Shown piece by piece: positions 45,901 to 54,270 of a stretch of 64,000 bases of DNA. This DNA is from Haliea sp. (lineage in GTDB: Bacteria; Pseudomonadota; Gammaproteobacteria; Pseudomonadales; Halieaceae), in the NCBI GenBank assembly GCA_002862465.1, contig PKDD01000137.1, positions 18,155 to 82,154 of the forward strand, written 5' to 3'. The first letter of the stretch is position 1; the number at the start of each line of letters is the position of its first letter. Below the pieces are notes generated by a model that had not been told where the DNA came from, ran no database searches, and worked only from the letters and a program-made list of their open reading frames with translations. The position numbers were made by a program, and so were the translations under genes.

Positions 45901-46773
45901 TTATACCTCCGGGCCTGCAGTCTTGTCGCTATCCAACCTCGAAAACCCTGCAAATACGGCTCCCACAGCACCACCACAGAGGAGCCCGCCCAGATGCGCG
46001 GCATTGGCAATCGCACCGAACCCCAGCACCTCTACTAACCCAGACATGCAAGCCAGCAACCAACCAACCATGAAGATCATAATCGCCTTAGGCGGCTGTA
46101 TAGCCCAGGCTGGCTGCAACTGCGGAGCTATCCAAGAAAAACCTAACAAACCATAAACCACCCCTGACATACCGCCAAATAAGCCCGTGCCTCCAAACTC
46201 AAACTGGCTAATATTAGACGCCAGTGCTATCACCAAAAAAAGCATAAACATATTGAGGTGCCCCATGACCTGCTCTACCCGTCGCCCTAAGTCCCAGAGC
46301 CAGAGACAATTAAATACAATATGCAGCCAGCCAAAGTGCAGAAAGGCCGGCGTAATCAGTCGCCAATACTGATCATTAATCGTTAGAACCAGAGTGTGGT
46401 TAGCGCGGAGGTCAGAGGAAGAAAAGCTCAAACTGGCGAGCCAACTCATTGGCGCATATAAATAAATGAGGAAGCCACCAATACTTAGTAATATGAGGGC
46501 GAGCGTCACGGGCGCGTCGCACAACGCCACGCGCGCCGATGCCGCTGTGCCCTGACGGGCCTGATTAGCAAGCTCTATACGCATGGCTCCCGAGCGCCAC
46601 GCTTGATAAAGCCTCTGCACCTGCTGAGCTTGGTCCTCCCGACCGACCAATACGATCTGACGTCCACCCTCTTCAAAAATACGGTGCATAACGCCGTGCT
46701 GACGCAGGAGGCCACTCAGAGGCAAAAGATCTTCCTCGAGCGGAACACTGAGGGCCCGGTAAGTATCCTGCAT
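45901..46773 (-). CDS. glpG: rhomboid intramembrane serine protease (GlpG-like)
   Basis: 290 residues from the ATG at 46773, whose A is shared with the TGA of nadK (TGATG). A small cytosolic domain (1-70) is followed by six predicted helices. The catalytic Ser203 lies in GMSGVVYG and His260 in NAAHLGG; the HIVFNCLWLWDLGRRVE segment after helix 2 is the rhomboid WR-loop region neighbour. It cleaves membrane proteins within the bilayer. The overlap with nadK implies coupled translation. Confidence 0.93.
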   Translation of the reverse strand: MQDTYRALSVPLEEDLLPLSGLLRQHGVMHRIFEEGGRQIVLVGREDQAQQVQRLYQAWRSGAMRIELANQARQGTAASARVALCDAPVTLALILLSIGGFLIYLYAPMSWLASLSFSSSDLRANHTLVLTINDQYWRLITPAFLHFGWLHIVFNCLWLWDLGRRVEQVMGHLNMFMLFLVIALASNISQFEFGGTGLFGGMSGVVYGLLGFSWIAPQLQPAWAIQPPKAIMIFMVGWLLACMSGLVEVLGFGAIANAAHLGGLLCGGAVGAVFAGFSRLDSDKTAGPEV

Positions 46774-47657
46774 CAATTAACTAGCGCATTGCTCCAGCGC
46801 AGTTTGTCTCTGCAACTGGCATAAAAACTGTGCCCTACTGGATGAAGCAGCGTAAGCCGATAAGGATTCTTACGAATATGCACTGAATCTCCCGGGCGCG
46901 CCTTGATTTTCACCTGCCCATCACAAGTAACTGCTGGATGGATACGATTACGTGCTAGAACATCTAATCGAATCTCACTGTTACCGTCAACCACAATCGG
47001 CCGACTACTGAGGGCATGCGGAAACATAGGCACCAGTACGATAGCATCCAGCGTGGGATGCATAATGGGCCCGCCCCCGGACAAGGAGTAAGCGGTAGAA
47101 CCTGTTGGCGTCGAGACAATCAGTCCGTCTGCACGCTGGCGATACACAAAGGTATTGTCGATAAATAGCTCAAACTCGATCATCTGGGCCGAGGTGCCGG
47201 AATTCACCACGACGTCGTTAAGCGCATCCCCGCGGCCCACTAGCGCCTCATTACGCAGAACCTCGGCCTCCAACAGAAAGCGACTTTCTCGCTCAAATTG
47301 TCCATCCAAGACCTCTGGCACCTTTTCAACAATATCATCCGGTGTAATATCCGTAAGGAAACCCAGACGGCCGCGATTGACACCGATTACGGGGGTTTCA
47401 TATTTCGATAGAGTGCGCGCCGCACTGAGCAGGCTGCCGTCTCCACCTACCACAATGACTAGATCAGCCTCGTTGCCGATTGCCTCTAAGGAGGCCAGAC
47501 GGCATTCTTGGTCAGGCACTACATGGCCCAGCGCATCCTCCAGCAGCACTTCGAGACTTCGCGCCTGAAGAAGTTCCAGCAACAGGCGCAGCACATCAGT
47601 CAAGCCACGTTGCCCGCTGCGCCCCACTAAACCAATTTTTTTAAATGTTCCCTGCAT
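46773..47657 (-). CDS. nadK: NAD kinase
   Basis: 294 residues from the ATG at 47657 (E. coli NadK has 292); two in-frame starts upstream (47672, 47699) are possible. The phosphate-binding GGDGS is at 71-75, with NRGRLGFLTD and SPTG-like STPTGSTAYSLSGGGPI later. It phosphorylates NAD to NADP with ATP and is essential for NADPH supply. It is first in the nadK-glpG-DUF1315-DUF2797-pepN run and divergent from the DUF1853 gene (61-base gap). Confidence 0.96.
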   Translation of the reverse strand: MQGTFKKIGLVGRSGQRGLTDVLRLLLELLQARSLEVLLEDALGHVVPDQECRLASLEAIGNEADLVIVVGGDGSLLSAARTLSKYETPVIGVNRGRLGFLTDITPDDIVEKVPEVLDGQFERESRFLLEAEVLRNEALVGRGDALNDVVVNSGTSAQMIEFELFIDNTFVYRQRADGLIVSTPTGSTAYSLSGGGPIMHPTLDAIVLVPMFPHALSSRPIVVDGNSEIRLDVLARNRIHPAVTCDGQVKIKARPGDSVHIRKNPYRLTLLHPVGHSFYASCRDKLRWSNALVN

Positions 47658-47718
47658 TGAACCTGCCACCATGGCCTGAAGTACTGCTATTATAACCACG
47701 AATCAAGCGTGTAGTGCA

Positions 47719-48660
47719 GTGAAGATCAGTTATCCTTACAAAACACAAGAAGTGCGAGATCTCGCCTGGGCCTGCTTCTCACCTTCCCTGATGCATATCG
47801 GGCAGACAAATGCTAAGGCCCCTGAAATAAGCCCATGTGTCTTCCCATTGACAACCGCACGACAGGCCTGGCTGGCCAAATTGGACCTCAACGCCACGCT
47901 CCTGATAACACATCTGTCGCAACGACCTACGCACCGTTTGGGGATTTATTTCGAGCAGCTGTGGCACTTTTTCCTGCAACATGACCCCGAGATCGAGCTG
48001 CTCGCGCACAATTTACCTATACAACATCAGGGTAGAACGCTCGGTGAATTTGATTGCCTGTATTACTGCCATCGGCGGAAACATTGTGTTCATCTTGAAC
48101 TGGCGGTCAAATATTTTCTCCGTTTACCTCCACCTTTGGGCAGTGATCTTATGAGTGCTTGTTCAGATTGGGTTGGGCCCGACAGTCATGACCGACTCGA
48201 CCTGAAACTCGAGCAGCTATTTCAGCGACAAATTCTGCTAGGTGATCATCCTGCCGCCCAATACGCACTGCAAGACCTAAAAATAAATAATCTAGGCAAA
48301 GAAATTGCTTTGAAAGGATACTTGTTTCAAGCACCGACTATCGCTCTGCCTAATGCCGGCCCGCCTAGTTATAACCATGATTGCAAACTGAATCCGTGGG
48401 TACCTTTCGATCAGGTTGCATTGCACTGCGACACTCTCCATGCGTCAGACTATATGATACTCCCAAAGATGAAATGGCTTAGTCCCGCATACTGCCAACA
48501 TGCAGAACCCAAAATGACAAAGCATACACTTCGAAATAGGTCAGCTGAACATTTCAGCCACAGCACTTACCCCCTTATGATAGCCGCCCTCAACGAGTCC
48601 GGCTGTGAGTCAAGTCGCTTTTTTATAACGCCAAACACTTGGCCCCAGAGTACCAGCTAA
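47719..48660 (+). CDS. DUF1853 family protein
   Basis: 313 residues starting at GTG. Family blocks are RLGIYFEQLWHFFLQ, HNLPIQHQGRTLGEFDCLYYC, VHLELAVKYFLR and WVGPDSHDRLDLKLEQLFQRQ. The acidic and Lys residues in GEFD...ELAVK resemble a PD-(D/E)xK nuclease core, an inference not established for this family. It is often next to nadK in gammaproteobacteria, as here. The 257 bases downstream (48661-48917) hold no gene I can see. Confidence 0.88.
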   Translation: MKISYPYKTQEVRDLAWACFSPSLMHIGQTNAKAPEISPCVFPLTTARQAWLAKLDLNATLLITHLSQRPTHRLGIYFEQLWHFFLQHDPEIELLAHNLPIQHQGRTLGEFDCLYYCHRRKHCVHLELAVKYFLRLPPPLGSDLMSACSDWVGPDSHDRLDLKLEQLFQRQILLGDHPAAQYALQDLKINNLGKEIALKGYLFQAPTIALPNAGPPSYNHDCKLNPWVPFDQVALHCDTLHASDYMILPKMKWLSPAYCQHAEPKMTKHTLRNRSAEHFSHSTYPLMIAALNESGCESSRFFITPNTWPQSTS

Positions 48661-48917
48661 CCAACGGCACAGAAGCTCAGCAAACCTTTCATGCTCTGTA
48701 TTCATTTTATTGGATCAGAATCTCATCCATACTACCTGCCTGCGCAAGATTGCACACAAAAGACGGCCTAAACTCCTTTTCCAAACCCACACGCCCGAGT
48801 TGGCTCTAGCCTTTTCGCTGTCTACGTCGATACCAAAGCAGACAGGGATACGGGCAAGCAGTGGATCTCAGTGATATAGTGAAATCCAATCCGTAGACAA
48901 CTGTTGGAAATAGACAC

Positions 48918-49793
48918 ATGACAAGTCACTCTGACCTAAAATGGCCTTTTCGTTGGGACCTCCTGCTGCGTTATCGCTTTATTGAAACCATTGCTCTATG
49001 GGAGGGGCGCCTGACCACTCGCCACCTCTGTGACACCTTTGGCATAGGCAGACAACAGGCCAGCAAGGACATCAACAACTACATCCGTGAAGTCGGCCCT
49101 CAGAATCTGGAATATGACAAGTTTCTCAAAGGTTACAAACCGACACCCGAATTCAAACCACGAGTGACAGAGGGACTAGCCGATGAATATCTGCACCTAA
49201 TGGCACGCAACAACGAACTGATGAATGTCTTCGAATCACTGTCACTCAATGTAGCCAACGTCGAGGTGTTATCACTGCCAGTACGAGACGTAAAACCTGA
49301 AGTGCTTCGCCCCATCATGCAGGCTGCTAGACAACAGAAGAGACTTGATGTGGACTATGTTTCGATTCACCATCCAGACCGAGAGGGTCGTATCATTGTA
49401 CCGCACACTCTGGTTTACAGTGGGCTACGTTGGCATGTGCGCGCATGGTGTGAGAAAAATACCGAGTATCGCGACTTCGTATTGAGTCGATTTAGAGGTA
49501 TCCCCGATATCATGGATGAGTCGCAACATGGCGCTGAAGGGGATATCGAATGGAATACTCACATCACCTTGCGCATCGTACCCGACCCCAGGCTCAACCC
49601 TGAGCAGCAGGAAGTGGTAGAGATGGATTACGGCATGGAGAACGGTGTACTGGAAGTATCCACCCGCGCACGACTTGTGCCGTATGTGCTGCACCTCCTA
49701 CATATCGAACCGCATGAACTTTCTGAGGATTCGACCGCCCAGCAGATTGTCGTGCAAAATCGTATTGAATTGGAACCCTGGCTGTTTGGATAG
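48918..49793 (+). CDS. WYL-domain transcriptional regulator (BrxR/CapW-like architecture)
   Basis: 291 residues. A winged helix-turn-helix at about 15-60 (LLRYRFIETIALWEGRLTTRHLCDTFGIGRQQASKDI) is followed by a WYL domain (about 130-205, RLDVDYVSIHHPDREGRIIVPHTLVYSG and WHVRAWC) and a C-terminal WCX-type domain. Proteins with this layout include BrxR and CapW, repressors of phage-defence operons that respond to a ligand or damaged nucleic acid. Other members are not defence linked. No defence genes are visible within the window. Confidence 0.85.
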   Translation: MTSHSDLKWPFRWDLLLRYRFIETIALWEGRLTTRHLCDTFGIGRQQASKDINNYIREVGPQNLEYDKFLKGYKPTPEFKPRVTEGLADEYLHLMARNNELMNVFESLSLNVANVEVLSLPVRDVKPEVLRPIMQAARQQKRLDVDYVSIHHPDREGRIIVPHTLVYSGLRWHVRAWCEKNTEYRDFVLSRFRGIPDIMDESQHGAEGDIEWNTHITLRIVPDPRLNPEQQEVVEMDYGMENGVLEVSTRARLVPYVLHLLHIEPHELSEDSTAQQIVVQNRIELEPWLFG

Positions 49794-49840
49794 CCTGCGC
49801 TGGAAGATAAGTGGCGGCAATGCATAAGTCTTCAGTCCTA

Positions 49841-50062
49841 TTATCTCAATGTAAAAACGGTTGCGGCCGCCACCGCTGCCCACAGCAACTCTTCAACATA
49901 ACTACCCAGAATCAATAGGCCCACCGTGACGGCCCCAATAGCGATCAACCGATCTGCCCACGGACTAATGCTTTGCCGCTCACCGCAGCCCTGCCTGCTC
50001 TGCAATAGCTTACGTGCAATGCGGTGCTCAATTGCTCTTGCTCCTGTTGATGTAGTCATCAT
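49841..50062 (-). CDS. small membrane protein, unrecognised
   Basis: 73 residues from the ATG at 50062, with GAAGGA about nine bases upstream. A basic N-terminal helix (GARAIEHRIARKLLQSRQG) precedes a hydrophobic stretch (about residues 33-70, LIAIGAVTVGLLILGSYVEELLWAAVAAATVF) that can form one long or two short membrane helices. I do not recognise the family. It converges with the WYL regulator (47-base gap). Confidence 0.6.
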   Translation of the reverse strand: MMTTSTGARAIEHRIARKLLQSRQGCGERQSISPWADRLIAIGAVTVGLLILGSYVEELLWAAVAAATVFTLR

Positions 50063-50122
50063 AGTGCCGCTTCCTTCAGTACAGATTAGTCGAGGCTCTA
50101 TCATTCCAGTCGTTTCGCGCAT

Positions 50123-50465
50123 ACGCCACCTGTCCCCTTTTCAACCCGATTGAAAAAGCGACACGTTGGCACCGCTGCTGGAAAACTTGTCAACAGACGT
50201 TATCAAGCTGATATTGATTCTTAGGAGGCTAGTGTTTGTGTAAGGTGTCTTTAAATTTAGGGCATCACGCCAGTGATTTTCGCTGCCGTCAGCCGCTTCA
50301 GACGACATCTGTCTAGAGGTCCGCAACGTGACAAATATACTACTTTCGGGCAGGCATTAGGGCGCGTCACGTCTCAGGCGCAGCGCCATTACAACAGTTG
50401 CTAAGACCGGTTCATCTCCCACTGTCCCAATTAAAATGTGGCACAGATTCAGCGTTAAAAACGTT
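50123..50465. other. intergenic region without a recognised gene
   Basis: The 343 bases between the small membrane protein (start codon on the left) and the VOC gene (stop codon on the right) contain only short open frames that I consider chance frames, and no clear hairpin terminator or RNA gene. Confidence 0.5.
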
Positions 50466-50834
50466 CTAACCGAAATGACAAAAACAAACCTTGTTCCCAT
50501 CGGTGTCACGAAAATACGCCCCATAGAAACCGTCCATGCGCTGCCCCGGGGCGCCTTCGTCAGAACCTCCCAACTCCAGCGCCTTCGCATGCAGTGACTC
50601 GACAAGCGCTTTTGATCCCGGTGCAATTGAAATCATGCTGCCATTTCCAGGGGTTGCAGCTTCTTCGTTGTAAGGTGTACAAACGGCCAACATACAACCG
50701 CCAGCAGGCGTGCCAATCGCAGCGAGTCGTCCCGTGTCCATAACGATCATAGCTTCCATATCACTTAGCAGCGCTAAATAAAAGGCCTTAGATTTCTCAA
50801 TGTCGGCGGTACCGATAGTAGTATATGCAATCAT
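50466..50834 (-). CDS. VOC family protein (glyoxalase/bleomycin-resistance fold)
   Basis: 122 residues from the ATG at 50834, preceded by GGAGAAACAAC. It starts IAYTTIGTADIEKSKAFY and ends YFRDTDGNKVCFCHFG, the two ends of a VOC beta-alpha-beta-beta-beta module pair. Metal-ligand positions are not complete enough to name an enzyme. Members include glyoxalases, dioxygenases and drug-binding proteins. It may be independent of the hydrolase cluster downstream on the same strand, since 123 bases follow between the two. Confidence 0.82.
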   Translation of the reverse strand: MIAYTTIGTADIEKSKAFYLALLSDMEAMIVMDTGRLAAIGTPAGGCMLAVCTPYNEEAATPGNGSMISIAPGSKALVESLHAKALELGGSDEGAPGQRMDGFYGAYFRDTDGNKVCFCHFG

Positions 50835-50957
50835 GTTGTTTCTCCAAATAAAAATTCTTCGCCATCGGCCTGAAGGATACATCACTATAACGCGAGTGCT
50901 ACCCTCAGCCGTCTACACGCGCAAATATTGCGCGCAACTAGTACAGCTATTTTTCAC

Positions 50958-51755
50958 TTATCTGTTGTTTTCAATACTGAGGATGAATTCACGTAAGGCG
51001 ACTAGCACCTTGTGCGGGGCCTCAATAGGCAACATATGTCCATAGTTGTCTAGCACCGTCAATTCGGCACTCAATGCTTCGGCAATCGCTTGACCAGATC
51101 CCATTGGCGTCATTTTATCTTGGCCTGCCAATATCATCGCAGACGGCGCGCTTATCAGTCTCGCAGCACCCTCGCCCCCACTGTAATCAGCGCAGCATTG
51201 CAGATCGACAGCTAAGGGGTTGCTACCCATGATTTTCCGCCCAATGGCAATTGGCTGCATACCCGGAGTTGGACTCACTCCTAAGTGCGTTTGATAACCG
51301 AAACCCCACTGCAACATCATCTCAGCGGCTTTTACGGCTGACTCTTTAGCAGTATCAATCAACACTGGATTAACGGGTATAGCGCCGGCTGTAGCAACAC
51401 CAATCAAGGATTTCACTACTGTTGGTTTCAGTTTTGTTAGCTCTAGCGCAGTTAAAAAACCTTGCGAATGTCCAACGATATGCGCCTCTTCAACGCTCGC
51501 TGCAGCGAGTAGATCAGATAACCAGTGAGCCGAGTCTTCTACAGTCTTGCATGGCGCACCGCTAGACAATGAGTGTCCTGGAAAGTCTGGTGCCAACACG
51601 CTAAACCCATTATAGGCAAACCAGCGCGTCTGCAACGCCCAACTACGATGATCTAAACCACTGCCATGCAAAAAAACCACGGTGGGAAGGTTTACATCGA
51701 AGGTTTTTCCGCCCGTAGCCACATGAGTTTTAAATCCTTTTATCTCCAGCTTCAC
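50958..51755 (-). CDS. alpha/beta hydrolase
   Basis: 265 residues starting at a GTG that overlaps the metY stop (GTGA), so it is coupled to metY. The oxyanion-hole HGSG is at 30-33 and the nucleophile Ser97 in GHSQG; an Asp in ILAGQDKMTP and a His in DNYGHMLPIEAP complete a plausible triad. The substrate is unknown. Its place directly after a sulfhydrylase and a DmdA-like gene suggests a thioester, ester or acyl-CoA related to that pathway, by inference. Confidence 0.88.
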   Translation of the reverse strand: MKLEIKGFKTHVATGGKTFDVNLPTVVFLHGSGLDHRSWALQTRWFAYNGFSVLAPDFPGHSLSSGAPCKTVEDSAHWLSDLLAAASVEEAHIVGHSQGFLTALELTKLKPTVVKSLIGVATAGAIPVNPVLIDTAKESAVKAAEMMLQWGFGYQTHLGVSPTPGMQPIAIGRKIMGSNPLAVDLQCCADYSGGEGAARLISAPSAMILAGQDKMTPMGSGQAIAEALSAELTVLDNYGHMLPIEAPHKVLVALREFILSIENNR

Positions 51756-53062
51756 GATTGCGACTCAGCAGCAAATTGGGCGGCTTTTAAACCTCTAGAG
51801 AAATCTGCCTGAATATCTTTAATGCCCTCAATGCCGACCGACACACGAATGAGATCCTCGCTGATACCAGCTGCCACCATCGCATCAGGGCTTAGACGAG
51901 AATGCGTAGTACTTCCAGGATGGAGAACAAGCGTTCTTGAATCGCCAACATTGGCGAGGTTTGATGCCAACTGCAGTGCATTAATAAATGCGCCGCCACC
52001 TGAACGTCCGCCAATCACGCCAAAGCAAAGCATCGAACCGGCTCCATTTGGGAACAATTTTCGTGCAACCGCGTTGCTTGGATTGCTGGCCAAGTCAGGG
52101 TGATTAACCCACGTGACTTGTTCTTTAGATTGTAACCACGTCACCATCTCTTTGGCATTGGCAATATGCTGCTTCATACGCATATTTAGCGTCTCTATTC
52201 CCTGCAGCAGCAGGAATGCCGTATTTGCGCTCATACAGGCCCCTACGTCTCGCATGGATTCTGCACGAATTTTCATCGCCAAAGCGCTAGGGCCGAACTC
52301 CTCCCAAAACCTGATACCATGAAAAGGCTCATAGGGTTCCGTCAATTCAGGGAAGCGTCCACTCGCTTCCCAATCAAAATTACCCCCGTCAACAACCACA
52401 CCACCGACCGCAGCACCATGCCCGCCCATCCACTTGGTAATCGAATGTACGACCACATCAGCACCAGACTCGATCGTTTTACATAGCCCCGGAGGCGCAA
52501 AAGTAGCGTCTACTACAACTGGAACTCCATGCTTGCTGGCAACAGCACTGATTTGAGGCAAGTTAGCTACTTCCAGACCTGGATTGCCGATTGATTCGCA
52601 AAACACCATTTTAGTATTCTCACGGATAGCGTCGTGTAATGCGGCTTGATCGTTAATCGAGACAAAAGTAGTTTCGATACCGAGACGCTTCAATGTGTGC
52701 CGTAAAAGGGTCGCAGTGGAACCATAAATTTGCCCCGATGAAACGATATGATCCCCGGCCGAACACAATGTAATAAACGTTGTAAATAACGCACTCATGC
52801 CTGAGGCAGTGCAAATGGCACCACTCCCGCCTTCCAACGCAGCAATACGTTGCTCCAAAACTGCAACCGTCGGATTAGATATACGGCTGTAAATATGGCC
52901 TCCTTGCTCAAAATTAAAAAGAGAGGAAGCTTCGTCAACCGTATCAAATACATATGACGTCGTTTGATAAATAGGCACCGCCCGCGACCCATGATCGCTC
53001 TCAGGCACGTAACCGCTATGTAGCGATATCGTATCGGGGTGGTAAAAAGAAGATCGGGTCAT
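51752..53062 (-). CDS. metY: O-acetylhomoserine sulfhydrylase-like PLP enzyme
   Basis: 436 residues of the Cys/Met metabolism PLP family. The cofactor lysine is Lys210 in SITKWMGGHG; YSRISNPT (58-65), ALEGGSGAICTASGMSA and the C-terminal LVLHPGSTTHS/GIEGIKDI are family hallmarks. The 430-residue size and SKHGVPVVVDATFAPPGL favour O-acetylhomoserine (MetY) over cystathionine enzymes. MetY joins sulfide or methanethiol to O-acetylhomoserine. It lies 18 bases after the DmdA-like gene, so methanethiol assimilation is an attractive but unproven role. Confidence 0.85.
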   Translation of the reverse strand: MTRSSFYHPDTISLHSGYVPESDHGSRAVPIYQTTSYVFDTVDEASSLFNFEQGGHIYSRISNPTVAVLEQRIAALEGGSGAICTASGMSALFTTFITLCSAGDHIVSSGQIYGSTATLLRHTLKRLGIETTFVSINDQAALHDAIRENTKMVFCESIGNPGLEVANLPQISAVASKHGVPVVVDATFAPPGLCKTIESGADVVVHSITKWMGGHGAAVGGVVVDGGNFDWEASGRFPELTEPYEPFHGIRFWEEFGPSALAMKIRAESMRDVGACMSANTAFLLLQGIETLNMRMKQHIANAKEMVTWLQSKEQVTWVNHPDLASNPSNAVARKLFPNGAGSMLCFGVIGGRSGGGAFINALQLASNLANVGDSRTLVLHPGSTTHSRLSPDAMVAAGISEDLIRVSVGIEGIKDIQADFSRGLKAAQFAAESQS

Positions 53063-53080
53063 GCGACTACTCCGCTAATG

Positions 53081-54196
53081 TTAAACTAATTGGTCAAAAT
53101 CAAAAGGGATTGAATGGAAAAGACTGGTTTGCCCGTCGATGGTAATACTGTCGTTCTTTGCTAAGTATGTGAGCGGCAACATAGCAATTGCGAGATTTTT
53201 GTTGTATCTGAATGACCATGCCTGCGAGCGAATCTCGCCAATAATCTCACCATCGACTTCGATGTCGCTACCTCCTAAACGGCTAGGCTGCATATGTGGC
53301 GACCTATCGAACGCTAGCCCAACAAGTTTCCGCGTCTGCTTTCCCGCCATCGCTTTAAGCGCAGGCAGACTCAGACTCTCGATATCTGCATCAAGATCCA
53401 AATATGAATCTAAACCACACTCAAATGGCGTATCGAATTCATCCATATCATTACCATACGATAGCAGGCCAGACTCAAGCCGCTCATTTCCTTGGGGGCA
53501 GCCAGAGCGCACGTATAAATCTTCGCCGTTAGCAAACAGCTCGTCCCAAAGGGCTTCTCCCAGAGACCAATCACACATGTATATCTCAAACCCACCTTGC
53601 TTACTCCAGCCCGAACGCGCGACGTACATTTCTACACCGCGAAACTCAAGCATTTCTCCTTTGAAGAAACGGATACCGCGCACTTTCTCACCAAATACTC
53701 TAGCCATTAACTCCTCGGACTTTGGACCTTGAACCGCCAAAGGACACACATCCGGCTCGAATACTTTCACATCTAAGCCGTAGCCTTGGACTAGACCCTG
53801 GGCAAAAAATTTAACGTCGCTATCAGACACTGACAGCCAAAACCGGTCTTCCGTAAGTTTAATAATAATAGGATCGTTCAAGATAAAGCCTGCAGCATTG
53901 CAAATAGGACCATATTTCCCCTGCAATAGTTCGATCTTGGATAAATCACGTGGCGTCATCAGTTGAGCCAATTTCGCGGCATCAGGCCCATTGAGTTCGA
54001 CCTGACGCTGTCCAGATACGTCCCATACCTGAACATGCTGACACAAGTGCCAATAATCACTCTCGGGCGTATCAAATAGCGTGGGCAATAGCATGTGGTT
54101 ATACACTGTATAGCTTGTAACTCCCGCTTGCTCGACTCGGTCAGAGTATGGCGTGGTGCGCACACGGCGGTTGAAAGAAAGCAATTTTGAATTCAT
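53081..54196 (-). CDS. dmdA: DmdA-like DMSP demethylase (GcvT family)
   Basis: 371 residues of the aminomethyltransferase (T-protein) fold. The opening RRVRTTPYSDRVEQAGV then YNHMLLP, VQVWDVSGQRQVEL, LMTPRDLSK, ARSGWSKQGGFEIY and LLSYGNDMDEFDTPFECGLD match DMSP demethylase DmdA more closely than GcvT, as I recall those sequences. DmdA moves a methyl group from DMSP to tetrahydrofolate, giving methylmercaptopropionate. The GcvT family also holds dimethylglycine and other demethylases, so substrate needs testing. It is followed on the same strand by metY and a hydrolase. Confidence 0.8.
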   Translation of the reverse strand: MNSKLLSFNRRVRTTPYSDRVEQAGVTSYTVYNHMLLPTLFDTPESDYWHLCQHVQVWDVSGQRQVELNGPDAAKLAQLMTPRDLSKIELLQGKYGPICNAAGFILNDPIIIKLTEDRFWLSVSDSDVKFFAQGLVQGYGLDVKVFEPDVCPLAVQGPKSEELMARVFGEKVRGIRFFKGEMLEFRGVEMYVARSGWSKQGGFEIYMCDWSLGEALWDELFANGEDLYVRSGCPQGNERLESGLLSYGNDMDEFDTPFECGLDSYLDLDADIESLSLPALKAMAGKQTRKLVGLAFDRSPHMQPSRLGGSDIEVDGEIIGEIRSQAWSFRYNKNLAIAMLPLTYLAKNDSITIDGQTSLFHSIPFDFDQLV

Positions 54197-54270
54197 AGAC
54201 CCGCCCCTTTAGAGATCGGCACTACCGCCTAACGGCAATGTGAAAGCCCTTTTTACTGGGCACTGTTTAA

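Noticed and set aside
47719-50062. A hidden phage-defence island next to the WYL regulator
   Set aside because: Neighbours are DUF1853, a small membrane protein, a VOC protein and metabolic genes; no nuclease, methylase, toxin or NTPase of a known defence type is seen.
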